64,000 nt of DNA, from NCBI RefSeq assembly GCF_017356245.1, contig NZ_JAFMZZ010000004.1, forward strand, positions 342,741 to 406,740, in the 5' to 3' direction. The translations under genes and the position numbers were made by a program. The notes beneath the pieces are model-generated. The model was not told the origin of the DNA. It made no database searches and saw nothing but the letters and a program-made list of their open reading frames with translations. Positions 44,953 to 53,281 of the stretch are shown here, one piece after another; positions within the stretch are counted from its first letter, which is position 1, and the number at the start of each line of letters is the position of its first letter. This DNA comes from Bordetella petrii (GTDB lineage: Bacteria; Pseudomonadota; Gammaproteobacteria; Burkholderiales; Burkholderiaceae_B).

Positions 44953-47526
44953 ATGCAGGCTTCCCGCAAAAATTTGCCGTCCCCCCGCTATGCCTATCAT
45001 CTGATTTCGGCATTGTTCGCTGGTGGCATCTGTGTATCCGCAGTGGCGGAGTCGGCGCCCACGCAAGTGGCCGACGTTCAGTTCAATACCGACATGCTGC
45101 GCGGATTCGGCGACGCCCCGGTGGACATCAGCCGCTTCAACCGTGGCAACTTCGCGGCCCCCGGCGACTACACCGTGCCAGTTGTGGTCAACACTAGACA
45201 AGTGGGGCGCAGCTCGGTACGCGTGCGCCAACTTTCCGGCGAAGCCCATCCGCAGCCGTGCGTCGACGCCGACTTGCTGACGGTTGCCGGCGTCAATCTG
45301 CAGCGGCTTGATGACGCCGCGCAGGCGCGGCTGCAAGAAAGCCCCTGCATGCGGCTGCCAGACCTGATCCCGGATTCGCGCGCCGACTTCGACAACGGCG
45401 AGCAACGCCTGGACCTGAGCATTCCCCAAATCTGGCTCAACCGCAGCGCCCGCGGCTATGTCGATCCAAAATACTGGAACGAAGGCATCACCGCAGGCAT
45501 GGTGCGCTACAACGGCAACATATACCGATACGGCAGCCGCCACGGCGATTCGACCACGCAGGGCTACATGGGCCTGGACAGCGGCTTTAATATCGGCGCG
45601 TGGCGGTTCCGCCATCGCGGCAACCTGAATTACCGGGAATCGCTGGGCACGCACTATCAAAGCATTCAGACGTCGGTGCAGCGCTCGCTGGCGCCCATCA
45701 AGAGCCAGCTGACGGCGGGCGAGTTCTTCACCGATGGCACAGTACTTGAAAGCGTGGGCCTGCGCGGCATGCGGCTATCGAGCGACGATCGCATGTATCC
45801 CGAATCGCAGCGCGGCTACGCGCCAACGGTGCGCGGCATCGCAAGCAGCAATGCACGCGTCAGCATCCGCCAGAATGGCCTCGTCATCTACGAAACCACG
45901 GTAGCGCCGGGCGAATTCGAAATCGACGACCTGTACCCTACCGGCTTCGGCGGCGACCTGGAAGTCGTGGTAACCGAGGCCGACGGCAGCACGCACATCT
46001 CGCGAGTGCCGTTCTCGGCCCCCGTGAACGCGCTGCGGGCGGGTACTACGCGTTACAGCATGGCCGCAGGACAATACCGCAACACCATGGTCCACGAGAC
46101 CCCGTACGTGCTGCAAGGCACCGTGCGCCATGGGTTCAACAACCTGGTCACGGGATACGGCGGCATTACCGCATCCGAGCACTATCTGGCCGGCGAAATC
46201 GGAACCGCGCTGAACACGGCGTGGGGCGCGTTCAGCCTGGACGCCACGTACGCCAAGGCCGAGCTGCGCGGCGAACCCGACCGCAGCGGCCAAAGCTACA
46301 GCCTGAGCTATTCGCGGCTGTTCGAACCCACCTCCACCAGCGTCACGCTGGCCGCCTACCGCTACTCCACCAGCGGCTTCCTCAGCCTGGCCGATACCAT
46401 GGCCTTGCGCTCGCTCGACTCGCGCTACGCGTTGCCGCGCGGCTACGGCAACGCCAAAGGCCGCTTCCAGGCCATGCTCAGCCAGCCGCTGGGCGATCGC
46501 TGGGGCTCGCTGTACTTGTCCGGCTATAGCCAAGACTACTGGAGCCGCAGCGGGCGCGACACCGAATACCAGGCCGGCTACCGCAACTCCTTCAAGCGCC
46601 TGAACTACAGCATCAGCGCTTCGCGGCAATACAGCATGCACTCGGGCAACTGGGAAAACACCTACATGGTGAACCTCAGCCTGCCGCTAGGCAGCGGCGC
46701 CAAGGCGCCGCGCTCCAACACCACCATCCAGCACAACAGCCGTGACAACAGCACGTCCATCTACGAAACGGTCAATGGCAGCCTAGGCTCATCCGACAAC
46801 CCGTTGTACTACGGTGTCAGCGCCAGCCACGCCCGGAGCAGCGGAGGCGGCGGCAATAACAATAATGTCAGCGGCAATGCCTCCTGGGTTTCGCCCTATG
46901 CGCAATTGGGCGCCAGCGCCAGCCGGTCCAGCAGTGGCAACCAAGTCAGCGCCAGCGTCTCGGGCGCGGCCGTGGCGTGGGGTGGAGGGGTAGCCCTGAC
47001 GCCGACACTGGGTGATACTTTCGCCATCGTCGACGCACAAGGTGCAGCAGGCGCTCGCATCGCCAACGCGAGCGGCTTACGCGTCAATTCGCGGGGCTAC
47101 GGTGTGGTGTCGAACCTGACTCCGTTCGCGCAAAATACCGTCGAAGTCGACCCCCATGGCTTGCCCTTGAACGTGCAGTTCAAGTCCACGATCCAGCATG
47201 TGGCCCCAACCGCGGGCGCCATCGTGCCTGTGAAGTTCGAGGTCGAAGCGGGCGGCCAAGCGGCCGTAATTCGCGCCAAGCTGCCAGACGGCTCGGCCCT
47301 GCCCTTCGGCGCAGAAGTGCTGGATGGCAACGGCAGCCACGTCGGCACGGTCGCGCAGGGCAGCCGCATCATCGCCAGCCGCCTGAAAGACAGCTCGGGC
47401 CGGTTAACCATCAAGTGGGGCAATGGCGCCACAGAGCAATGCGACCTGGACTATGTCATTCCTGAGGCAGCCGGCAAGCCCGCTCAGCCATTTCATCTGT
47501 TGCAAGGCACTTGCACGCGAGGATAA
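44953..47526 (+). CDS. Outer-membrane fimbrial usher (FimD/PapC family)
   Basis: About 857 residues. The start at 44953 is chosen because a hydrophobic signal follows (YHLISALFAGGICVSAVAES). VQFNTDMLRGFGDAPVDISR is the N-terminal chaperone-binding domain. SDDRMYPESQRGYAPTVRGI is the signature ahead of the plug, and the two C-terminal domains contain GYGVVSNLTPFAQNTVEVDP. It forms the pore through which pilins are polymerised. Normal length. Confidence 0.95.
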   Translation: MQASRKNLPSPRYAYHLISALFAGGICVSAVAESAPTQVADVQFNTDMLRGFGDAPVDISRFNRGNFAAPGDYTVPVVVNTRQVGRSSVRVRQLSGEAHPQPCVDADLLTVAGVNLQRLDDAAQARLQESPCMRLPDLIPDSRADFDNGEQRLDLSIPQIWLNRSARGYVDPKYWNEGITAGMVRYNGNIYRYGSRHGDSTTQGYMGLDSGFNIGAWRFRHRGNLNYRESLGTHYQSIQTSVQRSLAPIKSQLTAGEFFTDGTVLESVGLRGMRLSSDDRMYPESQRGYAPTVRGIASSNARVSIRQNGLVIYETTVAPGEFEIDDLYPTGFGGDLEVVVTEADGSTHISRVPFSAPVNALRAGTTRYSMAAGQYRNTMVHETPYVLQGTVRHGFNNLVTGYGGITASEHYLAGEIGTALNTAWGAFSLDATYAKAELRGEPDRSGQSYSLSYSRLFEPTSTSVTLAAYRYSTSGFLSLADTMALRSLDSRYALPRGYGNAKGRFQAMLSQPLGDRWGSLYLSGYSQDYWSRSGRDTEYQAGYRNSFKRLNYSISASRQYSMHSGNWENTYMVNLSLPLGSGAKAPRSNTTIQHNSRDNSTSIYETVNGSLGSSDNPLYYGVSASHARSSGGGGNNNNVSGNASWVSPYAQLGASASRSSSGNQVSASVSGAAVAWGGGVALTPTLGDTFAIVDAQGAAGARIANASGLRVNSRGYGVVSNLTPFAQNTVEVDPHGLPLNVQFKSTIQHVAPTAGAIVPVKFEVEAGGQAAVIRAKLPDGSALPFGAEVLDGNGSHVGTVAQGSRIIASRLKDSSGRLTIKWGNGATEQCDLDYVIPEAAGKPAQPFHLLQGTCTRG

Positions 47527-47531
47527 TAGCC

Positions 47532-48671
47532 ATGCCATTCAAAGCCTTGAGCGCTCACATCGCGTCACGCATTCTCTCACCGAAACGCCGGCACAGAGCG
47601 CTGTCATTCGCGTATATAACGGCCGTCGCCATGGGTTTACTCGTCTATAACGAAGCGATGGCGTACCAATGCAGGTTCGACAACGCCAACAAGACGGTAC
47701 TGCTATCCACCCCCAGCACGGTCGAACTGATGGCAGGCGTAGTAGGTCCCACAGGCACTGTCGTTACAGGATCGTACGGTGGCCCGACCTCATATGTAAA
47801 TTGCGATAAAGGCGCGGCCTCTGCATCAGGCGTCTATAGAGCGATTCCCGTATACCTCTATTTTGACTCCTTTTATAGCTATGTAGATTCAAGTACTGTA
47901 AGGCTAGGAACTTCTAATTTCGGATTGAAAATCAACGGCAGCACTAGACCGATCAAGAATGGCCCGCCTCGATTGGAAATCGGTAATATCGTATTCAACA
48001 TTGGCGCCTCGAATCCCGCGCTTGAAACTGACGGCAGCGTTACCTTTTACTACAGTCCATTCATCAAAATGGAACTCGTCCGCTTAGCGATGGGAACCCC
48101 CGAAAGTGGCACCATTCAGCTCGCATCTTCATCATTGATCCTCGGCAACGTACTAGTGGGCACAGGAGCTGACGCAGAGGGACGAACTCTCACATCCGAC
48201 GTATGGGGCACCCTAAAATGGCCGCTGCAAGATATTCCCGTAACGCAGGCAGGCTGCAAGGCAAATAGTCCGACGGTTCAACTAGGCACACATACCCTCG
48301 CCGGAACCAGCGTAGGCACCGCTACGCCGCCGGTAGGGTTCTCGATTTCGTTGACCGAGTGTCCGACCAACATGGCAATCTATTATCGGGTCGACCCCGC
48401 CACTGACATCGTCCCTCCTCAAAGCAATGATGGCCAGGGCTCTTCATTAATGAAGTCGGACTCTACTTCCGGCGCCAGCGGCGTAGGTGTTCAACTCTTG
48501 TACGAGAACGGCCAAAACCACCCATTGGCAACCAAGATTACCCTGACTTCCACCGGCCTCGCCACGCCAAACACCGACATCATGCTGAAGGCGCGCTATA
48601 TGCAAATAGCCCCCACCGTTACGCCGGGAACCGCCAACGCTTCAGCCACCGTTACGATCACTTATCAGTAA
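47532..48671 (+). CDS. Fimbrial tip-adhesin-like protein 1
   Basis: About 379 residues, twice a pilin, so a two-domain adhesin: an N-terminal lectin-like domain (about 45-235) and a C-terminal pilin domain (from about 240) that begins GCKANSPTVQLGTHTLAG and ends ATVTITYQ. The leader ends near NEAMA. It starts 5 bp after the usher stop. Its first two thirds are visibly more AT-rich than all its neighbours (for example 47850-48010), a sign of transfer or diversifying selection. Its C-terminal half is a clear paralogue of the next gene. Confidence 0.88.
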   Translation: MPFKALSAHIASRILSPKRRHRALSFAYITAVAMGLLVYNEAMAYQCRFDNANKTVLLSTPSTVELMAGVVGPTGTVVTGSYGGPTSYVNCDKGAASASGVYRAIPVYLYFDSFYSYVDSSTVRLGTSNFGLKINGSTRPIKNGPPRLEIGNIVFNIGASNPALETDGSVTFYYSPFIKMELVRLAMGTPESGTIQLASSSLILGNVLVGTGADAEGRTLTSDVWGTLKWPLQDIPVTQAGCKANSPTVQLGTHTLAGTSVGTATPPVGFSISLTECPTNMAIYYRVDPATDIVPPQSNDGQGSSLMKSDSTSGASGVGVQLLYENGQNHPLATKITLTSTGLATPNTDIMLKARYMQIAPTVTPGTANASATVTITYQ

Positions 48672-48709
48672 GCGAATATAAGCTTCAAAAACGCTGCCCC
48701 GGCGGAAAT

Positions 48710-48766
48710 TTCGCGAACATCTTCAGGAAAATTCCGCAGAAACGAAGCCGATCTAACATGTAGTAT
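48710..48766 (+). promoter_or_regulatory. Candidate BvgA-type promoter C (second adhesin)
   Basis: TTCG at 48710 inside GAAATTTC, TTCC at 48732 inside GGAAAATTCC, 22 bp apart; TAGTAT (48761-48766) begins 29 bp after the second core. The two elements are near-palindromes whose centres are also 22 bp apart. Confidence 0.72.
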
Positions 48767-48831
48767 TGCATGTGACACTCACAAACGTGGTCATAGCCGA
48801 GCCACCGCATGAACATCACGCGCGACACCCT

Positions 48832-49983
48832 ATGTCACGACCTACTTTTTCTTCCCCTTCATCCTTCTTCGCCATTGCCGCCTCGTTCTCATGGGCCAGG
48901 ACGCGGCCGCTTATCCAGCGGGCCACGTTTCGCCTGCGCGCCTGGGCGCTTGCGCTGGCCGGCATCATAGCCGCGTTGCTGCTACCCGCTACGGTGTCAG
49001 CAGAACCCTGGCTGCTGCAGTGCGAGCTGACGCCCGCTCCAGGGAAATTCCGGTTCGATGTTCCAAGCTCCCTAACTATCAACCCCGCGTTGCCCGTGGG
49101 CGCAATCGTCGGCACCTATTACGCGTCTGCGGGAGTCAGCCAGTTCCAGTCAACGTGTGGCAACACAGGCTTCGTAGCCTCGCATACCAGCCACCTCGAC
49201 ATCTTCCTTCCCGGCCCGTCAACTGAAACCGCCAATGGGGCGATGCGCATAGCAGGCACGAATCTGGGTTTCAAATTCGTGGGGTACACAGGCGGCCCCG
49301 CTTATGAATCTGGCGGCTATGTCATCCAGAACACAAGCCTGTTCAAGCCGCTGGTATGGGTGCGCAACCAATCGACGACGCAAGATGTCTACAACAACGG
49401 CACCATGGCCCTGCAGATTGTCGTCATGGGTCCGGTCGCAAGCGGCGAGGTCATTCCCGGGGGGGTGATTGGCCGTGTCCAGGCCACTGACATAGACAAC
49501 ATGGGCAGCCCAGGCGCGGCTTTGAAATACTACGACATCGAGCTAAGCAACAGTATCACCTTTACTGTCCAAACCTGCACCGTTCAAAGCCGCACAGTCA
49601 ATCTCGGTTCACACAATCTGGACGGCGGCCCGGGCGCCTTTACGCCCGCGACCGCATTCCCTATTCAACTGGCCAACTGCCCCACCGGCATACCCATCTT
49701 TTACCGTATAGATCCCTCCACCGGCATCGTTCCGCCGGGCGGCTCGGGCATGTATTCGGCCTTGATGATGCTGGACAGCACGTCGACCGCTGCAGGCGTG
49801 GGCATCGAGCTGCTGAACATGGACGGCTATCCACACGTCCTGGCGTACAAGCACCAACTGACCGCTGGATACGCTTCTCCAGACAACCAACTCTGGCTGC
49901 AGGCGCGCTATAGGCAGATTGTCCCCACCGTGACGCCCGGCTCGGCCAATGCGTCAGCCACAATTACGATCACCTATCAGTGA
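48832..49983 (+). CDS. Fimbrial tip-adhesin-like protein 2
   Basis: About 383 residues with the two-domain layout of the preceding protein. A long leader ends near TVSAEPW; the C-terminal pilin domain shares NCPTGIPIFYRIDPSTGIVP, IVPTVTPGSANASATITITY and a DSTSTAAGVG block with it. It has its own promoter, so it can be expressed apart from adhesin 1. The ATG at 48832 has a poor ribosome site. A run of seven G (49459-49465) lies in frame in the middle of the gene. Confidence 0.85.
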   Translation: MSRPTFSSPSSFFAIAASFSWARTRPLIQRATFRLRAWALALAGIIAALLLPATVSAEPWLLQCELTPAPGKFRFDVPSSLTINPALPVGAIVGTYYASAGVSQFQSTCGNTGFVASHTSHLDIFLPGPSTETANGAMRIAGTNLGFKFVGYTGGPAYESGGYVIQNTSLFKPLVWVRNQSTTQDVYNNGTMALQIVVMGPVASGEVIPGGVIGRVQATDIDNMGSPGAALKYYDIELSNSITFTVQTCTVQSRTVNLGSHNLDGGPGAFTPATAFPIQLANCPTGIPIFYRIDPSTGIVPPGGSGMYSALMMLDSTSTAAGVGIELLNMDGYPHVLAYKHQLTAGYASPDNQLWLQARYRQIVPTVTPGSANASATITITYQ

Positions 49984-50025
49984 AATTGCGCCCCTGGCGC
50001 ACATTTCATGCCTACATTCAGAAAT

Positions 50026-50081
50026 TTCTGACATATTCGGCGAAAATTCCGCATTTTCGACGTAGCAGTGGCGCGTATCTT
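50026..50081 (+). promoter_or_regulatory. Candidate BvgA-type promoter D (hybrid kinase)
   Basis: CAGAAATTTCTG (50019-50030) is a perfect palindrome; GCGAAAATTCCGC follows, with TTCC at 50047, 21-22 bp on. TATCTT (50076-50081) begins 29 bp after that core. This puts the transcription start close to the first ATG at 50088, so the message may be leaderless or the real start may be ATG 50208. Confidence 0.68.
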
Positions 50082-50087
50082 GCGCAC

Positions 50088-51908
50088 ATGCCTCGCCGTC
50101 CGAATCTTTCTCCTTTGCCGGCTCATGCGTATCCGCCGCTGCATATCGCCGGGCACACCTTGATTTTCATTCCCGCGGCAGCCGCCGCCGACGATCGGCT
50201 GGTAACTATGCTTGCCCTGCAGCCATGGCGGGCATTCATGGGCTCGCCCATGCTGCTTGCAGTCGTGGTGAGCACGCTGGCCATCGGCGCTACTCTGCTT
50301 TTGCTGGTGCGGGCTCGGCGCCAGCGGCGCGGCATGCATTCGATGAGAAGCCTGTTGTACACCTACATGACCGCGCTGGATGCCATTCCCATGCCCATCT
50401 ACATGCGCAACCGCGCCCTCGAACTGACAGCCTGCAATACTGCCTATGCGCAAGCCTGCGGCCAGCCTCGCCATGTCTTGAACCTGGCGTCGATTGAAAC
50501 CGCTATGCGGTGGATGGGCGCCGACACTCTGGATGCACATGAACTCGAGCGTCTTTATCGGCACACCATCAACAGCGGCCGACCAGCCGTCGAAGATCGC
50601 ACCGTGCGGCTGCATGCAGGGTGGGTTACGCTACAGCACTGGACACAACCGCTGCGCGATGGCCGGGGCGATGTCATCGGCGTAATTGGCGGCTGGCTTG
50701 ACGTTACAGAGCGGCAACGCGCCCTGACCGAACTCGCCCAGGCGCGCGATCGCGCCGAGGCCGCGCTTCGTGCCAAATCCACCTTCCTGGCGTCGATCAG
50801 CCACGATATTCGCACGCCCATGAATGCCATCATGGGCATGCTGGAACTGACATTGCACGGCTCGCTGGCGACGCAGGAAAGGCAGCAGCTGGAAGCCGCG
50901 TTGCAATCGGCTCGCTCGCTACTGTCGCTCATCGACGACTTGCTGGATCTGTCGAGAGTGGAAGCCGGCAAGCTCAGCCTGAGACCGACGCCGACATCAT
51001 TGCGCGATGTCGCCGCCGAAATAACCGGCGTGTTCGCGCCCGTGGCCCGTAGCAAAGAGGTAGCACTGAACGTTGCCATCGCCCCCTCGGTCGCCGGCTG
51101 CCATATGGTTGATCCGCTGCGCCTGAAGCAGATTCTGAACAACCTTGTGTCCAATGCCATCCGCTTCACCGCGCACGGGCACATACACCTCGAGATCAAG
51201 GCGGCGCCGATCCGGGATGGACACCAGTGGGTGCAGTTTTCGATCACGGATACAGGCATCGGCATCGCACCCGAGGCGCTACCCGTACTGTTCCAACCAT
51301 TCATGCAGATGGGCGCATCGGCCGCGAACGGTGGCGTGGGCCTGGGCCTGCCTATTTGCAAGCGGCTGGTGGACGCCATGGACGGCGATATACGGATCAG
51401 CAGCCAGCTCGACCAGGGCACCCGCGCCATCGTACGCCTGCGGCTGCCCGTCAATGCCATGCAGGAAACCGCAACGTCCGCGAAGCCTGGCGCGCACACA
51501 CCGATTCTGGTGGTGGATGACCACGCATCCAATCGCATTCTGCTCAAGCGCCAACTGCAAAAACTGGGCCACCATGATGTCGTATGCACCGAAAACGGCT
51601 TGCAAGCGCTGGAAGCCATAGAAAGGCAGGTATTCAAGCTGGCTATCTGTGATTGTTCCATGCCGCAGATGAATGGCATGGAATTCGTGCAAACCTTGCG
51701 TTCTCGCCCCGGCATCAATGCCGACATACCGGTACTGGGCTATACGGCCGGCGCTGAGGACGACAACGTACAAGATGCGATCGCCGCGGGCATGAATGCC
51801 GTGTTGCTCAAGCCGGTAAGCCTGGCCGAACTGCGAGTGGCGCTACAGACCCATCTGCCGATGACGCCGCGGGCCGAAGCTTCCGTGCCCGGCGGTGCGA
51901 TCGCCTAG
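50088..51908 (+). CDS. BvgS-like hybrid sensor histidine kinase lacking periplasmic sensor domains
   Basis: About 606 residues from ATG 50088 (566 from 50208). One membrane span (about 55-75, MLLAVVVSTLAIGATLLLLV), a PAS domain (about 90-210, PIYMRNRALELTACNTAYAQ), HisKA with H239 in ISHDIRTPMNAI, HATPase with NNLVSNAIRF and GGVGLGLPICKRLV, and a receiver with D522 in AICDCSMPQMNG. The piece IGGWLDVTERQ and the PAS-kinase join resemble BvgS as I recall it. Missing are the two Venus-flytrap domains and the HPt domain of BvgS. The HPt is encoded separately, convergent and 7 bp away. Confidence 0.9.
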   Translation: MPRRPNLSPLPAHAYPPLHIAGHTLIFIPAAAAADDRLVTMLALQPWRAFMGSPMLLAVVVSTLAIGATLLLLVRARRQRRGMHSMRSLLYTYMTALDAIPMPIYMRNRALELTACNTAYAQACGQPRHVLNLASIETAMRWMGADTLDAHELERLYRHTINSGRPAVEDRTVRLHAGWVTLQHWTQPLRDGRGDVIGVIGGWLDVTERQRALTELAQARDRAEAALRAKSTFLASISHDIRTPMNAIMGMLELTLHGSLATQERQQLEAALQSARSLLSLIDDLLDLSRVEAGKLSLRPTPTSLRDVAAEITGVFAPVARSKEVALNVAIAPSVAGCHMVDPLRLKQILNNLVSNAIRFTAHGHIHLEIKAAPIRDGHQWVQFSITDTGIGIAPEALPVLFQPFMQMGASAANGGVGLGLPICKRLVDAMDGDIRISSQLDQGTRAIVRLRLPVNAMQETATSAKPGAHTPILVVDDHASNRILLKRQLQKLGHHDVVCTENGLQALEAIERQVFKLAICDCSMPQMNGMEFVQTLRSRPGINADIPVLGYTAGAEDDNVQDAIAAGMNAVLLKPVSLAELRVALQTHLPMTPRAEASVPGGAIA

Positions 51909-51915
51909 TACCCGG

Positions 51916-52605
51916 TCAGGCTGGCCTGGCCGCCAAGACAGCCAGCGTCTGGGACAGGCGCTCCACCGCCGGCACGTACAATGCCGCCAGGGCCAGCACC
52001 GCATCATCGTGATTCTGCCGGGCATGCGTTTCGACGCTCTGGCTGAGGGCGACCAGCGAGGCTGCGCCCACCAGATGGGCCGTGCCTCTGATGCGGTGCG
52101 CGCTGGCGCGCGCATCGGCCCAGTATCGCAAGTCACAGGCTTGACAAAAGTCGCGAAGGTCGGACTGGTTTGTGTCGAGCAGGCTGGCGATCAGTTCCGC
52201 CATGATGTCCGGGTCGCCGTCCACCAATTGGCCGATGTGCAGCCCGATTTCCGGCTCGGTGGGCAATGGCAGCATGAAGCCTGCGTCGGCCAGTATGGTC
52301 GCCAGCTTAATTTCGTCTGCAGGGTCTGCCAGGTGCCGATACGCGGGCGGTAGCTCGCCAGGCACGGAGTCGCAAATCAGCACGGTAGCGCCGGACAGGC
52401 CCGCCTGTTCCAGGTAAGCGGAATCGGGCGCAGCCGTACGGCCGTCCAATTGAATAACAGCCACGCGGTAGCCCGCACCGAAGAATGACGCGGCCAAGGG
52501 CCAGGGCGCCTCGTGCACAGACAAGCCCAGCCTGAGCAGGCTGTCGGCCAGGCCGTTTTGCGCAGCCCAGCCCGGACTCGAAGACAGGATCACGGCGTTT
52601 TGCAT
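51916..52605 (-). CDS. Stand-alone HPt phosphotransfer protein with degenerate receiver-like N terminus
   Basis: About 229 residues. The C-terminal half (about 118-229) is an HPt four-helix bundle with phosphate-accepting H170 in ASAHRIRGTAHLVGAA. The N-terminal half has an alternating fold like a receiver (NAVILSSSPGWAAQNGLADS, YRVAVIQLDG) but no acidic pocket at its start, so it is probably a pseudo-receiver. It would pass phosphate from the receiver of either hybrid kinase to the BvgA-like regulator. ATG 52605 is chosen over a TTG 30 bases upstream. It is the third gene of the leftward group kinase, regulator, HPt. Confidence 0.85.
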   Translation of the reverse strand: MQNAVILSSSPGWAAQNGLADSLLRLGLSVHEAPWPLAASFFGAGYRVAVIQLDGRTAAPDSAYLEQAGLSGATVLICDSVPGELPPAYRHLADPADEIKLATILADAGFMLPLPTEPEIGLHIGQLVDGDPDIMAELIASLLDTNQSDLRDFCQACDLRYWADARASAHRIRGTAHLVGAASLVALSQSVETHARQNHDDAVLALAALYVPAVERLSQTLAVLAARPA

Positions 52606-52650
52606 GGTGGACGGAAGAGGGGGTTCGACCGGCAATGGGTCAGGGCGTAG

Positions 52651-53277
52651 TCAGTGCACAATTTGGTGCTTGCGTGCCAAATCAACCAGCTCGACCAGCG
52701 AACCAACTTCCAGCTTGGCCATGAGACGGGTTTTATAGGTGCTGACGGTTTTGTTGCTGATGAATAGCGCATCTCCGATGTCCTTGTTAGACATGCCGCG
52801 TGCCAGCATTTGCATGACAATGATCTCTTTGTCGGACAGTCGTTCGATTTTTCTTGCGCTATCTGCGTCAGCGTTCCCGGCGGGAGCCTTGGCAATGTCG
52901 GGAAAAATGGTGTATCCGGCCAGCACAGCCTCGATGGCGCGCACGATTTCGGGCAGTTCCTGCACCTTGCTGATGTAGCCTTGCGCGCCGGCCGCCTTTA
53001 CCCGCGGCGCGAAAACGACGGGATCTTGCGCGGAGATCACCAGAATGCGGATGTCGGGCTTGATGAGCCTGATGCGGGGAATGGCTTCAAGGCCATTGAT
53101 CTTGGGTAGATCGATGTCCAGGATGACCAGGCCGGGCTCATGCTGGCGCACGGCCTGCACGGCGTCCTGGCCATTGCCGGCCTCGATGATCTGCGACACG
53201 CCCAGCATCTGGGACAGTTGCTGCCTGAGTATCAGCCGCAACGAGGGGTGGTCGTCGACGATGAGTACGCTGGTCAC
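52651..53277 (-). CDS. bvgA: BvgA-like NarL/FixJ-family response regulator
   Basis: 208 residues from a GTG start, against 209 for BvgA as I recall it. The receiver has acidic pocket D8-D9 (VLIVDDHPSLR) and phospho-site D54 in VILDIDLPKINGLEAI, the same number as in BvgA. The C-terminal LuxR-type helix-turn-helix has MLARGMSNKDIGDALFISNK and TVSTYKTRLMAKL, then SLVELVDLARKH. This end is close to the BvgA sequence as I remember it; the receiver is more diverged. It lies 4 bp after the second hybrid kinase gene. It is the natural candidate to bind the four fimbrial-region promoters. Confidence 0.9.
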   Translation of the reverse strand: MTSVLIVDDHPSLRLILRQQLSQMLGVSQIIEAGNGQDAVQAVRQHEPGLVILDIDLPKINGLEAIPRIRLIKPDIRILVISAQDPVVFAPRVKAAGAQGYISKVQELPEIVRAIEAVLAGYTIFPDIAKAPAGNADADSARKIERLSDKEIIVMQMLARGMSNKDIGDALFISNKTVSTYKTRLMAKLEVGSLVELVDLARKHQIVH

Positions 53278-53281
53278 GGTT

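Noticed and set aside
49459..49465. Run of seven G in adhesin 2 as a phase-variation tract
   Set aside because: Seven bases is short for slipped-strand switching, the frame is intact, and an equal run occurs at 2208-2214 in a plain gap.
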